From NCBI GenBank assembly GCA_963920575.1, contig OY986965.1, forward strand, positions 30,312,007 through 30,376,006: a stretch of DNA of 64,000 nucleotides. Reading direction: 5' to 3'. Source of the DNA: Narthecium ossifragum. Lineage: Eukaryota; Streptophyta; Magnoliopsida; Dioscoreales; Nartheciaceae. The position numbers and the translations under genes are program-made. Under the pieces are notes generated by a model. That model made no database searches and was not told the origin of the DNA. It saw nothing but the letters and a program-made list of their open reading frames with translations. Every line of letters starts with the position of its first letter. The stretch's first letter is position 1. Positions 49,595 to 63,071 of this stretch are shown in pieces.

Positions 49595-52500
49595 TTAGAG
49601 CAGCAGGCTGACCTCCGCTTGTGACGGTTTCATCTGGAGTTTAATCTGCTGCTGCGACCAGTAGGAATGAGAGGCAAGAACTCGGTCCAGCAGCTCTTGA
49701 GGAACGGGCTCTCCCCTTCTTTGTTGAGGAGATATCTTTGCCGTGTGCACCAACGTCTTCCACTTATCCTGCATGCCAAAACATTACGATAGTTCCAGAA
49801 GAACATGAAGGTAGCTTAATTAATTTGCCAGTGAAACACAACCTAAATGATAAGATGAGTCGAAACTAAGCTAATTCTCCAATTCTCTTACATGGCTTAC
49901 AACTCTTGTCTTATTGTCAATAAACTTGTTTTGAAGAATGGCAAAAGCTTGCCTTGCACAAAGCATGGGCCATATTAAAAGAAGCCATAGCTATCCTGGA
50001 CAGGCCAAAGATAATGTGGTTCTTTCCTTACTTGCCATGACAAAATGGAACGCTTTTGGTGGGCATCTTTGCCCAAAAATGACACGACACCATGAATTTC
50101 TGCCCTAACCTCTATTATTCACATGTCCCGCAGCATGTTATAATGGTTGCAAAACCACAATACTGCTAAGTATAACAAGTTCAGCTGTTGTGATGATGAC
50201 AAACCTTTAAATCTACATAGGTTCGGTGTGACGCGTCGTCAAAAGCCCGGAGTTTGACATCTCGCCACCTGTATGGAAAAGATATGCACAGTTTATCAAC
50301 TTATGACAATGGCCAATGACCAAATCAAGAAAGAAGACTCAGCTTAGATGCCTAACAAGATAAATGATGGGCACAGACCTGCCAGTTCCAAGCTTCTCAA
50401 CTGCATGGACGAGAGCTTCAACTTCAGAAACAGAGAATGGTCTCCTTATACGGCGCTGGATAAGCTCACACCGCCTGGCTTTGTGCATTGGAACCATGGC
50501 CATCTCCTCCATATTTGTGGATGGAACTGGAACCAGAGCCCTTGAAGCTCGTAATGTTTTGTCCACGGGCGAAGTATCAACTGGAGAGTGAACTGAATCA
50601 TGGTCACTTTCAGGGCCATTTACTAGTGATGCTAGTGGAGATGCTGGGCTAGCCCCAGATGTTCCTGGATCCGCTGAAGGGCAAGCAGATGGAAGCCTGC
50701 AAAAGATAACCGTCAAAGAATGAGAAAATAGAAGCAATAAAAAGATTCAAAATAAGGTTCAATTCTCGATGGGGCAGCAACCATTGTGAGGACTGCCAGG
50801 CTAGTTACCTGGTTATTGGGTCGGTAGAATCACAAGAAATAAGTAAATGGTGTTCTTCACGGCTTGCTATCCGTGAGTTAGCTTGTGAAGGATTTGGCTC
50901 CAAGATGAAACCCACATTATCCACTTTATCACTACAAGATATTCCAGCTTGGAGCAAGGTTTTGTTGTCGTCTCTAACCTTCTTCCCTTGCAAAACAACA
51001 CCCACATGGAGGCCACCTCCGAGTAGAGTGGTTATGGCCTCCATTACAGTTCTCTGGAGCTCAAAATCACACAGCGAAGAAATGAGGTGAGAAAATGAAG
51101 ATTGGGAAGCTGCAGAATTATGCACGGGAATGTAACAGTATATATCTTCAATCACATAACAAAGATCTGCATGACTCTCCAAGAAAACAACATCCAGACG
51201 AAAACTGCATGTATAAGACAACAAACCTAGTATGTTACAGGTACTGAAACTTCGCATCTATGAAATGTTTAAGAGGATTTTTAGAGCCAATAAAAGATAC
51301 CTTTACAAGGACTATGGTTGTCAGTACAAGCCTTGAGGCTTTTTTGCTGTATTTCACCAGTAGGTTACAATGAGAAGTCAACAGTAGTGCATCTATGAAA
51401 TGATTAAGAGGATTTTAAATCCAATAAAAGACGATTCTTCAAAAGGACTATGGTTAGCAGTACAAGCCTTGAAGCTTTTATGCTGTATTTCACCAATAGG
51501 ATACAATGAGGAATCAACAGAAGGCCACAGAACAGACCAAAAGATACAGAAGCCAGGGGGGATGATATACCTTTAAGCAACCAACACTGGCAGTCTCAGG
51601 AATTTCAATAACTAATTCTGGAACCTTGACAGACTTGATACAGAGTTTCACTACAAAAGTGTAAACGAAACTCATCATTTCAGCAACATCATCCAAGCTG
51701 AGAAATACTGAAATCACAACGATGTATGAATTCTTAGAGTACCATGGTATTCTTCAGGAGGGTATGAAGAACTTTGGCACTTAGCGGAGGAAGATGACAC
51801 ATTGGCTGAAACTAAAATTTAAGTAAGTAAAAATGAAGCACTGAACAGGGAGTTGCGGCGAGAGATCTGAAGTAGAAATGCACAACTTTGTGCAAACCTG
51901 CATATGAGGTACTTGCTTCTGCCTTGATATCCTTGACAGGAAAGTTCAAAATATTTCCATGGCTAGTCATGCCATCAGATGTTGATAGTGAGTGGGGTTC
52001 ATAAAGCCTTTTCCTCTTGAAAAAAGACCTCTGAGATCGTTTGCGTGTGTAATACATCTCCCCACCGCTACAAACAGGCTTCATTTCAACAACTGACCAG
52101 GAAAAGACAAAAACATGAACCAGCAGCCAAATGGACATCAATATCATTCGTATAAGTAATCTTTTGGTAGATATCAGAAGAAAAGTAATAACTTTGCTTT
52201 GGGATAGAAGTTTGAGATCTGTATTATAAGGAAGAGGGCATGCAATATCATACCCTTGTTTGAGCACTCCGTCCTCTTTAACACTGTGGGAGCTGTCTTT
52301 CGCAATTTTGATGCCAACATCTTTCTCATCTTACGATATCCTAGAATATGCGGCCTAAAGGCCTTAGAAGTTATGGTGCTAGAATAAGAGCACCCAGAAG
52401 ATTTTTCGTCATCATCTCTATTTACAGCTAGTTTCATGCCATATCGACAATTAGGAAGGGAGTTAGTTCGAGGAAGCCAATCCCCACAGAGAGGCACCTC

Positions 52501-53278
52501 GACACTACCATTGGAGATAGCCAAAGCTGGACATTTAATGTCTAATTCCATCGGATCCTCCAAACTGCATATCTCTAGAGCATTTCTATGCAAAGGAGTA
52601 CTATTTGTGAGCTGCGTAGCTCGGATCTTTGCCTTGTTTCCTTCCTTCACTCTACCTTCATGAGATTCTGCAGGACCAGGGGAGAGTCTATCAATACCGC
52701 ATCTCTCAAGGGTCGTGCCAGGAGAATACCCACTTGCCAAGAACCCCGTAGAGAATGTATCCCCATCTGACCCATCAGACTTTATGTTGCCTGATGAAGA
52801 TCCTTGAGTATCCAGGCCCAGTAAGTTCTCTTCCAAAGGATGATTAACCAGCCTTTGATGGCCAAACTTGAAGTCCACTTTGCTCTCATTGCAGCTCCCA
52901 TGAACAAAAGCATCATTTTTACATGGCTTCTCTCCAAGTTCCCTCAGATTAACAGCATCCTTTCCACTGGGATTTGTTCCACATGCTATAGTTGGATTCA
53001 ATGAACTTTCTTTCTCCGATAACAATGACCGTGCTACTTCAGCAAGCAAGTCAAATGCATGCATCTGATTCTTCTCAACCTTCTTTCTAACTGAACGCTT
53101 ACCCTGCAGGCAATTAATTATTTTTTTAGCAAAGGTCAAGCAAATAAACAGTACAAAAAAATATCCATCCAAATCGCAGGTGACAATAGACATGGACCTT
53201 TGCAGATCTTGGAACTCGAAACATCGCAGGAACTTGGGATCTATTAAACCCATTGTGCAACCTCCTCTGCAACACCAT
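49595..53278 (-). CDS. Telomere repeat-binding protein (Myb telobox, TRP/RTBP1 type)
   Basis: Nuclear protein of the plant family that binds double-stranded TTTAGGG repeats. Eight coding exons: 53278-53198, 53103-52254, 52092-51898, 51650-51571, 51053-50809, 50696-50379, 50268-50205, 49768-49595; 668 residues, consistent phases. The N-terminus (MVLQRRL, then GKRSVRKKVEKNQMHAFDLLAEVA across the first splice) is the family signature. A ubiquitin-like domain lies at about 376-445 (VKVPELVIEIPETASVG, LLGGGLHVGVVLQGKKVRDDN). A single Myb-like domain lies at about 565-630 (RRPFSVSEVEALVHAVEKLG, RWRDVK, and the telobox VDLKDKWKT), followed by the C-terminal extension these proteins need for binding. 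It appears intact. Close relatives are rice RTBP1 and Arabidopsis TRP1/TBP1; I do not assign which one. Confidence 0.95.
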
Positions 53279-54800
53279 GTTCTACAGACTCATGACAAAA
53301 GTAACTCAGCAGGCAGTATTGAAGAGATCAATTGGATCCACAAGCTTCTTCAGACCACAAAGTGACATCAAAGAAGCGCCTATACCCCAGATATGAAGAA
53401 AGCAACATGAGATGAAAACAGGCAGCTTATTGAGCTTAGGTACCTCTGATTACATTATTTGCAAATTTGGACAATAGGAACAGTACGAGAGTATACGGAT
53501 CTAGTATAAACAAAGATCGTAGAGAGCCATGGAAAAGAAACCAATTGTGTTATTTACAAGTAAAAGCCGATAAGCTTCACATCTTATGGGGCCATGAATG
53601 GGAAGCAAACAGAATGATGTCATTAGAAGGCGAAACACATGTAATGATACCTTAAATGAGCACTAGCATTTAACCCCAGAAACCTGAATAAAAGAGATAC
53701 CAGCAGGTTCTTAGTGGGAACTCCTAGAAAAGTATAAATCTCCCATGATTCAACAAATAAATCTATTCACATTTACTAACGAAGCTTAGTCAATGTTCTC
53801 TGAACAAAACAATCTGCGATCAGCAAACATACGAAAATTATTTTGATCAAGAATTGAAAACTAGGAATGGGAAATAAACGTATTTAGTCATGGAAACAGC
53901 CATGAAAGACGTCATTCGAATTTCCTTTTCCGGATGCCAAGAATAAGAGACCGTTACATACAAGATTATACCTAAAGCCCAGAACCTCCCCAAAACCACG
54001 ATATCGCTAACTGAGATCGCATAACAAGACTGTAACACATCAAAGATCTCACCTTTAACGCCTCAGATAATTCTTAGATTAGCTAATATCCTCAGAGAAC
54101 TCATCCTAGATTGAAAGATCAACGCCGCTTCAACTTATTTTTCTGCATAATTCAGAGAAAGAAGCTCTCTTCTCCATTCGCGAGGAACAAGAAAGCAGAA
54201 ATACTTGCGGCAAAGGAAGGAAACAGGATCTCATTTGCAGCGATCTGTGAAGGGCAAAAAAGAAAAATTCCAGATCCAAAATTCAAACAACAAAACATGA
54301 TCCAAACAAAATTTCTTCAATTGCACCAAGAAAATGAGAATTTGGATCGCCATCACGTAACAAAGATGGATTCAGCAAGAAACAAAAGCCCCAACCAAAT
54401 GAAAACAGCTTCTATACGAAACAAATCTCTAGAAACCAAACAAATCCGGAAGACGGAACTCAATTCCGCATCGCAAGAGGAGATCCGACCAAGATTTAAA
54501 ACCAAACCTCCACCAAGATCCAACGGAAACCAAACGCGAATTCAGCTCAAGACCCATCGGAAGAATTATGGGAGGAAGAAAACCAGATAGAATTCTTTAT
54601 CTCACCTCCGATCCACCCCAAACTGCATCGAATTGCTCCCAATACCTCATCCAAAAGCGAGAGGGATCATCGGGAATCGATCAAATTCCATTCCGAAATG
54701 GATCACGCGTCACCTCCAGATCTCGATCCAATCCCCCACCCCACCCAATTCCCCCTGATGTGCCCTTCAATTCTCCTCAGAGATATCCAACTCTATAATT
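53279..54800 (-). promoter_or_regulatory. Probable leader exon and leader intron of the telomere-binding gene
   Basis: On the minus strand a block at about 54780-54606 ends GATCGGAG/GTGAG, a good donor, and CTGTAG/AAC stands just before the start codon at 53278. This implies a leader intron of about 1.3 kb. No coding exon is present. It is supported only by splice-site quality. Confidence 0.45.
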
Positions 54801-56150
54801 CATTAAATAGTACAAAAAACCCATTTTTCCATATTTTCTCTTGTTTCTCTCACACCCCTTGGAGATCGCCAAAACCCTGAGGAAAACCACCCCTTGGCCT
54901 AAACCCCAGCTCTTATACAAGCGACCCCGGCAACCGGACCCTCCGGTAAACCCCCACACGAGCCACACCCGAATCCCACCCGAACTGCCTCACGCCGGTA
55001 ACCCCCCATCCAAACGACCCGTTGCCTTCCCCTCTCCACCCCCCGATCTCCGCCACGTGTCTATCGCCCGCCCATCGTACGGATACTGGTGCAAGTTTAC
55101 GAACGCTGGACGGTTTCCGAGTTGGTCCCCGTTTCAAAAATAAAACTTTGGTTACCGGAAAAAGAATCTTTCCGGCGGTTTCCAATCCGCATTATAGATC
55201 CTCCCACAGCCGTCCGATTCGCAAAGCCTATCCCCTTCGGTGTACCTTATCTGGTAGCCGTTGGATCTTCGAATATTCGTAATATACTGCTGATATCCCA
55301 TCACGGCTATGAACAAAAGATCGTGTACTACTTCCACGTAATGACGTAAGTCACCCCTAATTCGAATCTTAATGTTGATTAGCGAATATTCCATTCCAAT
55401 TTCACCGCAATCCGAAGAAGATTCCGTCCCTCTTTTGGTTGCTCGAGTTTTGGGGATTAGGAGGGCTTAGTTTAAACGCTGAGAGTAATTTCGTCATAAG
55501 GTTGGAAATCGTGAGTGCTTTGCCACGTGGGATTGGCTCCGCTGCCACGTGGAAAAAGAGCGTTAGCGCTTTGCCTATTGGGTCCCTATTTTTCGAGGAT
55601 TATCCTGTGAGAAAAAAGCGCTCGGGAAAATCAAAAACTCAAAAAAAAAAAAGAGAAGGATTTTGTGCGATGGAGAAGGGTCAAATTTATCCGGGTTGAT
55701 CGACGGCGTCGGGACCGTCGGGTCAGTGGTGACGTGGCGGCCGGAGCGGCCACAGGAGTTGACGGAGTCAGCCCCGGGGATAAGACGGGGGTGAATGTGT
55801 GGTGATTGACGCCACGATGGGCGACGGTTATCCGGTGGAGAAAAGGACGGCACCATCCGGAACGTGTCGGCACCGCCACATACGATCCGAAACATGGAAA
55901 GAGGGATCAGCGGAACCGGGATTAATAAATAATAAAACTATTTAAGAGCACGGTACTCGGGCAACAACGACCGCCGTGTCAAGACCTATTAAGATAAGAA
56001 CCCCACGTCATCAACAGCAACGCATGGCTTTCGTTGCAATCGACTGACCCCTCTCGTGGGCTCCCACGAGCTTGGTTTTGTTGAAAGGAATATGCATGGA
56101 ATATCTACCTCTAGAGTCCATCGCAGGTGTAGACGGTTAGATCCGTTTGA
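54801..56150. other. Promoter flank and intergenic DNA
   Basis: No gene recognised. Mixed GC content and several short frames without homology. The promoter of the telomere-binding gene should lie at 54.8-55.6 kb. Confidence 0.4.
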
Positions 56151-57383
56151 TATGGAGTTAGAAAAAATAGAATTGATGAAAAATGAGATTAGAAAAAGTG
56201 AGATTAAAAAATGAGAATAGAAAAAAATAAAATGATGATAATAAGTGAAATGAAAATAAAATAATAATATTTACTTTTGAAATTAAAAATAGGAATGGAA
56301 ATTAGGAGGTTATCCCCCCCCCCACCCTTAACCTCGTATCAAACATGGACTCAGGGGTTGGCGTTTGCTCCATTTGATCCTTTGTATGACTATATGAGGT
56401 ACTTTTTTTCCGACGATGGGAGGATCAATTAAACAGACTTTAAAATCCACCATTGTCCCTAAACTGGATAATGGACTCAATTATTTGAGACTACAGCGGA
56501 GTAAGCACGGCACTGAGATGGGGATAAATAAATATGCTATATATCCATGACCATCCGCAAACGGAGCTGCATGTCGCCATTATTATTACGTGAAGATTCT
56601 ATCATCCACAATAGATACTCGTAGCCTGCCAAATAAAGCAACTAATAACTGTCAATATTATGGTTTTGCAATAATACGGCCTAGGGCTGTAATCGAACAG
56701 TGTTTGATCTAAGTAGCTCGGGCTCCAGTCCGATTAATTAAGTTCGAGCTGGATTCGAGTTCCAATTACAAATAAGGTTCAATTCTTTGTCGAGCTCGAG
56801 CTCGAGCTCGAGCTCAAGCACGACCATTAACCTTATAAGGGCCGTGCATTTTATCATACTATCTAGATTATCTATCCGTGTTTATCTAATTTAAATCTAA
56901 TAATGGAAGGAGACGGGGGAGTTAGTGGGGAGAGAGAATATAGAGACAGAGGGTCAGTTATAACCATACCATGGGGTCAGTTATAACCATGCCATGTGGC
57001 GCGGGTGGGTGGCACGGGTGGGCCATTAGTGCGGGTGGGTGGCACGGGTGGGCCATTAGTCTTCTATTGTATAAGGGACGGTGCATTCTATTAGACGGTT
57101 TAGATTATCTATTTGTGTTTATATAACTTATATCTAATGATGGAGAGGGGTGGGGGAGTTAGTGGGGTAAGAAATGTACATAAAGTGAGAGGGAGTTAGC
57201 TATAAAAGTGTTAGGTGGCACATGAGTACGCCCACTAGTCAACCTTATAAGAGGCAGCGAAGAGAGAATAAATACACATTTGACGGTTGAAATCCATTGG
57301 TGGAGATTGGAAAACATGGACTGAAATTGTAACTGAAGAAATATGAATAAATAGAAATGTGTCAGGTGGCACGGGTCACACTA
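56150..57383. repeat. Tandem and dispersed repeats, no gene
   Basis: A possible small MITE is bounded by GTTTGATA / TATCAAAC near 56150 and 56340. A (GAGCTC)n-like run is at 56791-56813. A unit of about 230 bp starting at ATAAGGGCCGTGCAT (about 56837) recurs at ATAAGGGACGGTGCAT (about 57070). Inside it a 30-bp segment is exactly doubled (57001-57030 and 57031-57060). Confidence 0.6.

Positions 57384-57384
<1 letters not shown>

Positions 57385-57420
<36 letters not shown>
57385..57420. repeat. (TA)18 microsatellite between CTAG ends
   Basis: Eighteen uninterrupted TA dinucleotides, with CTAG immediately on both sides (57381-57384 and 57421-57424). Confidence 0.95.
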
Positions 57421-57421
<1 letters not shown>

Positions 57422-57663
57422 TAGTGGTGTCCCCTACCACCTGGTAGGGTAACCACCAACCCCACCCCAATAACTACCCAATAACTCCCTCCCACTAAAC
57501 CCCATCAACCTTATGATGCCACATAAGCGCCACATATACGCCACTTAGGACATTCTCTGTCACGTAGGACATTCTACAACCACGTAGGACAACCTTTCTG
57601 TCATATAAGGATGATATATATTAGGTGGACTCGTCATTCCCACCTTGTAAGGGTAACCACCAC

Positions 57664-60600
57664 TAGGGGTGTGCAACGGGTTGGGTAACCCGTTTCGACC
57701 CGGTCAAAACACCTGACTCGAGCCTTAACGGGCGAGTCATGAGGTGATAGAAAACGGGTTGGGTAATGGATATTCAGTTTTTTATTAACAGATTAACTCA
57801 TTTACTCGTTAAAATTAAAATAAATTGAAAAATGACATATGGTCCAACCCAAGTCACCCGCTGACTCAACAAAATGTAATTGCTATTGATTTCGAGGAGA
57901 TTATTTTTGAAGATGAAGAAGTTGACATCGTTGAATTAGCCGCAGTAGAAGGTATTGAATAGTTGATTATGGTTGTTTTCTAAGTTTTCTTAGATACCTA
58001 AATTCAATTTTTTTAATGGTATGAAACATTGATTGAATTCATAACATGACCCTACTTATTTGTCATTTCTACTTGTGATCCAGAGATAGATGGTCCCACA
58101 CGAGCTGCACATTCCATCACAGATTCAATTGCTGGCAATTGTCCATCTTTCACGACCATCCCAGGGCCTTCATTCTCCAATCAACTCGGGAATGCTTAGT
58201 TTAATTTTTATTTTAATTTCATCTGTTAAGTTTATATCGAGTAATTTTATTATGTCTTTTCCTTTAGTCTTACTATGTCAGAATTGCGAAGTACTAATGC
58301 ATAAAAAATCAACAGTCTTTTTTCGATTCTTTGGTTGTATGTTTTTTTGTAATTATAACCTTGGGGGCTTTACTTCTTCTGAGATAGGTATATGTTTGTC
58401 ATGTTTGGACACTAGTATCCAACTCTTATGAAGAAATGCCACAGTTGGATCCTATTATATTGTAATGCTTATTTTATGTCTTTTGCTATATTGTTTTATA
58501 TTTCTTGATATGTATGCTAAAATTATTTTCAGTCCTGAAATGTCAATACTGCTGCCTTCTTATGTTGTACTCAAGCAAAGAGTGTGCTTTAGCTTTTTTG
58601 TTTGGAATGTGGTTAATTAGAGATCCAAACAAGGTTGAGAAATCATCCTAGAATCCTGAAAAACAATAGCAGATTAAACGGGTTAACCTGTACATGTTTA
58701 CCCATTTACCTATTAACCTGTTTACATGTTAAAAAATAGCATGTTAATGGGCGGGTCACAAGGGTGTGTAAAATTAACGGCCGTGTGAGGACCCGTACCT
58801 CCAACCCGGTCCGACCGCGTCGGTCGAGGGTCTGGTTCGTTTGGTTTGGCTTGGTTGGCCTTGCTTCGCGATCCCCTTTGATCGTTGCGGCTCCGGGGAT
58901 AATTTGGTAAATTACCCTAGACGGAGTTGGTTTCACACACGCGTAGCGCACACACGGCCTTGTAATGATGTATGTGTTTGAATAGATCTTTAGGTGTGCC
59001 TCAGATCAAAGGATCTGAGTTCGATCGCGAAGATTGAGGCTTGATCAGTCAGGATCTAGTCTGACTAATCGGACGGCCAAGATCCGTTATTAACCCTTCA
59101 TATTAATAGGTTAATAAAACCCGTTTAAAACCCTAAGAGAACTGTAGCCTCTAAACCATCGCGTGGAGAGAGAAAGAATAAGGGTGGCGGCTCAGCCGAG
59201 AGAGAGAGAGGAGGGGAGGAGTCCGGCGTCGATGTCCAGCGGCCGGAGGAGAGGAAGCGGGCGCGCATTCCGTCCGATGACGGCGACCGCGGCAGGGAGA
59301 ACGACAACAGCGGCAACGGTGGTCGACGGCTGAGGAGAGGAACCAACGGCGGTGCTTGCAGCCGGAGAAGAAGAAGAAGGAGAAGTGATTTAAAGGTAGG
59401 GTTTCTAGCCTAAACGTGGTTTAGACTCTACTAGCATAGATTAGGCCATAGGATTGCATCTATGCTATGTTTGCCCTGTTTTTCCGGTGAGGATATGTGT
59501 CGTTTTCCCCTTGGTGTTCCGGCGAGGATATGCCCTGTTTCCATTTGGTTTTCCTTTCCGATAAGGTTGTTCTTCTCTTCCTCTCTGGTGAAGTGTGCTC
59601 GTGGTTTTCGGTTTCCCGGTGATGTCGAGCTCTATTCCCGGAGCTCCCTTCCCTTCTTTCCGGTGGCTCTTTCCCCTGTTTCCCTGATTGTCTTCCTTGC
59701 CATGCTATGCCCTGCCATGGATTGTTGCTTGGGTTGTTTGTGATCGATTGAATTGCCTGAGATGTGGGATTCCCTCTTTCCTTCCCCTGTCCTTTGGCCG
59801 GTTGGATGCCGGGGTTCCCCCAGCTTCCCTCCCTCCGGGCTTGATCGACTTTTCCTCTGTTTCTCCTTGCTGACGGTGGTTGCTTGGCTTCGATTATCCT
59901 CTTCCCGGTGAAGTCCCTCGAGGACTGGCTCCAAGCTACTATCAAGTTCAACTTCCTTCTTACTAGGCTTGCCTTCTGGTTGCCTCGACTCAACCGGGGT
60001 GCTAAGTTCTCTCGGTGTTCGAAGAAATGTCGCAGAGGGGGTGGACCCGCTGCTATGATGGACCTTCCTCTTCCTTCGTTGACACAATGCCATGTTCGCT
60101 GCCTTATCTTGTCTGTCATGCTTACCTTCCGGCAGCTATGTTGTACTTATGATTATGCCATGCTCAGAAATGCTTTTGTCATGCTTAGCTTCCTGTTGCT
60201 ATGCTCGGCTTTCATGCTTACTGCCACGTCCTTTCTCTGTCTCCTTTCTGCTCACACACTGATGCCGTTAAGTCATGCTTACTACGAAGAGTAATAGGAT
60301 GAGTAGTCCCCTATGTTATTCTCTGCTGTTTCAGAACATCTGTCATGCTTCATTCCTAATGTTGGTTTTCCTGTATTATTTAGATATTCCTTTTATTTCA
60401 TTGGGGTTGTTGGATCTTAAATTGAGTCGGCTTGATCTATAATGCATACATTCTTCGTTGGGTTTCTTGATTGAACATATATTGTCTCAAGCTGTGCCCA
60501 TTATTGACTTTATGCAAGTGTGTGGTTTAGATGTAGCTCTACGATTTCGTTCCATGCCAATTGATCATTGATCCTGTGCTAGATGTTAAATGCTAATCTT

Positions 60601-62249
60601 CAGTGCACTATGTTATGCTCCCAATCAATTCTGGTGATCTAATACTAGTCTCGCAAATTCTCATATTGCTAGATATATACCTCACACCTGTCTTGCAGAA
60701 ATTCATCCTTTTATCAATCTGTGGATTAACCAATGGGTGATAACCCTTGAAAATGTTTATATTAAATGGGTCGAGGTCGTGCCATATGTTTAATCTGTTT
60801 CTTAATACTATGGGAATGTTTATATTGTGCGGACCAGTGGTGCCCTGTTAATGGATTAGCTAGGGGTGTGGCCGTTGTACAATTTCTGACTGACGGCGGT
60901 GTAAGCCGTTGTAATGCCGAAATTTGGATTGAAATATGTCGACTGCTTGTGGTTATGCATTGACCCGTATTTGCGTATGGTTAAGTAATTGTTATTCCTT
61001 GTTGTACGTTAATAGCTTAGCTCCCTCTTTTATCATATTGTATGTTATATTGGACATGTTTGGTGAGATGTCATATAGAGACACCTAGGCCTAGTTGCTT
61101 GTATAGGCTCATGTATGTTGTATGCATTAGAAGGATTAAGGCTAGGTGGTAGGCGATGGTTTCGATCGCCGATCCGGGGTTCTCGGGTAGCCCGAATCTA
61201 GCCCTAGGACCGGGGTTTGGGTAGTCGAGGATTAGGACGTGATTGTCATCAATGATTATGTTGGATATCTTTTGAGGTTATTGCTATAGTCGACTATGGA
61301 TTATATGTTCATATTTGAGGTGTAGAGGTCGTGTCGGTCTCCAAGGCCAAGTGCTAAGGATGGTTGTCGATGTGTTTCCTGACATGTGTCCCCGCGAGAG
61401 ATGGTATGACTGGGCAGGGTGATACCTGGACAGGAGCCTGCAGTCTTTGTTTCCTCTCGTTTGTTCTTGGGTAAGGGTGATCCCGCATGGTACTATTCCC
61501 CCGTTGGTGCTTAGGGTGATCTTGGTAACATGTTCAAGAGAGAGATTCATGATGGGAGCCCTTGGGACATCGATAGGGTTATGGGACCCTTGGCATTCCT
61601 TAGACTTAGGCGGAGAATGGCACAATTGCAGTTTTCCCTTCCTTTCTGTGCGACGTAGAGTAGAACCCTACTGGGCATTGTTGCTCACACTACCTGGGCT
61701 GCATCGGCGATGCAGGTCAATGCAGTTCCTTTTTTCAGGTGATCTTCTAGAAGATGGCGCGATATTTCGAGGTGATCGAGGACTTGGAGCTTCGAGGAGT
61801 TCATCTACAGTTAATTTACAGTTTTAATCAGTGATGTATAAATTGATGTATAATCTGAAATATTCGAGAACAGAATTGTATGATTATTAATTAAATTCTA
61901 TTGGAGAAATGTTGTAACGTTCTTTAATGTAGAAATTTGAGAAATGTATTGATTGATCATTTTGTCCTAATTGTATTTTGCCAAATATCGAAGTTGTAAA
62001 GTTGTCAAATTATTCAATGTACAGGTTTCCTGTGTTATAATTATAAAGGGGATTCTGTCAAAATTCTAATGAATTTGAGGATTAAATTGTTTAAATTCAT
62101 AGCAGTTATATCTTGGTGCGCCATTTGATGATGTAAACAGGTTTAAGTGGTTCACGCCTCGATTCGGATGGATTTTCTGGGTCGGGGTGTGACAGGCCGG
62201 GTCCGACCCGCACCCATTTACATGTGACTCAACCCGTTGCACACCCCTA
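57664..62249. mobile_element. hAT-type element (long copy) split by a solo LTR
   Basis: Ends TAGGGGTGTGCAACGGGT and its inverse are flanked by a perfect 8-bp duplication ACCACCAC (57656-57663 and 62250-62257), which is diagnostic of the hAT superfamily. Without the LTR it is about 1.17 kb. At about 57870-57960 an acidic open stretch (EDEEVDIVELAAVEGIE, then stop) may be the last codons of a transposase. There is no other transposase, so it is non-autonomous. It belongs to the same family as the copy at 14285-14866. Confidence 0.9.
58784..62194. mobile_element. Solo LTR, 3.4 kb, inside the hAT element
   Basis: Begins TGTGAGGACCCGTACC and ends GGGGTGTGACA (TG...CA), with the perfect 5-bp duplication GGCCG at 58779-58783 and 62195-62199. 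The short hAT copy shows the uninterrupted sequence at this point. No gag or pol frame is present and the start sequence does not recur inside, so this is a very long single LTR rather than two LTRs with an interior. Minus-strand frames of 153 and 219 codons near 59.5-60.1 kb resemble no protein family I know. Confidence 0.82.
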
Positions 62250-62616
62250 ACCACCACCCCCACTACTCCTCTCTGTCCTTTCTAACCACCACCCTCATTA
62301 CTCGATCGTATGATATATTCCGGTATAACTTGAATTGGACATCCTCAGTCGCATGATAGAATGCAATAGATCTTATATAATATATATATACTCTCGTGTT
62401 ATACATCTCCTCTGATCATAGAAGGGGTTTGGGATAAAACCAGACGGGGACTTGAGCAAGAGTACCAGTTAAAAACAACTCCTACTTTGAAAGGGAATCT
62501 ACTCTATCTACCATTGCCTCGTCGTCGAAGGTATACACTTCATAGTCTCTCTCGTCCGTTTCGAAAAGGTAGAAGCATTCATATTCAGGCATGATTCCTT
62601 GCACTTTTTCCGGCAT

Positions 62617-62990
62617 CTAGCACCTCACATATGCATCTAAAGCGTGATACGAACAATGTCCGACCAAGCTCTTCATCTTCACCCATTCCCTTGTCGTGGA
62701 GTTGAACCTGCTGACAACAAAGCAACCGGGCCTGTCATGATCACATCCTCTGTCGTCAAATATCAGTAGCTCTCCATCCCAATCCCCCAGCGCACACCTC
62801 TGCGTCAAGTGATGATCCTGGCCACCATCCAAGGACTTCATCTCCGACGGCCAAGGTCCGGCAAGTTCCATAAAGAAGAAGAAATGTTTCTAGGAGGAGA
62901 GGGCAAACAACGTGTCCTTGATAACAATGGCTTTTCTCACTGCTGCATGCGGGAAACGTGCATGGGTATGGGTAGTGTTGTGCATTGGGT
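62617..62990 (-). pseudogene. Kelch/F-box-like gene remnant
   Basis: Read on the minus strand: a kelch-like stretch (AAVRKAIVIKDTLFAL, then a stop), followed by MELAGPWPSEMKSLDGG, DWDGELLIFDDRG and VVSRFNSTTREWVKMK. This is the rhythm of kelch units in plant F-box/kelch proteins. One in-frame stop separates the two halves, and no F-box is present. The upstream part would lie where an LTR starts at 63072. The family assignment is tentative. Confidence 0.35.
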
Positions 62991-63071
62991 GCCTTGGATT
63001 CTGTCGCGGCTCGACTATGACACACTACGCGGAGTTAACGGGGTCCGGGGCAGTACCCTGCGAGGATCTGA

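Noticed and set aside
57381..57424. CTAG at both sides of a TA run as a Helitron end
   Set aside because: CTAG follows from the symmetry of the repeat; no hairpin or TC start was found at a matching distance.
59460..60119. 219-codon and 153-codon minus-strand frames
   Set aside because: They lie inside the 3.4-kb solo LTR, overlap each other in different frames and resemble no retroelement protein.
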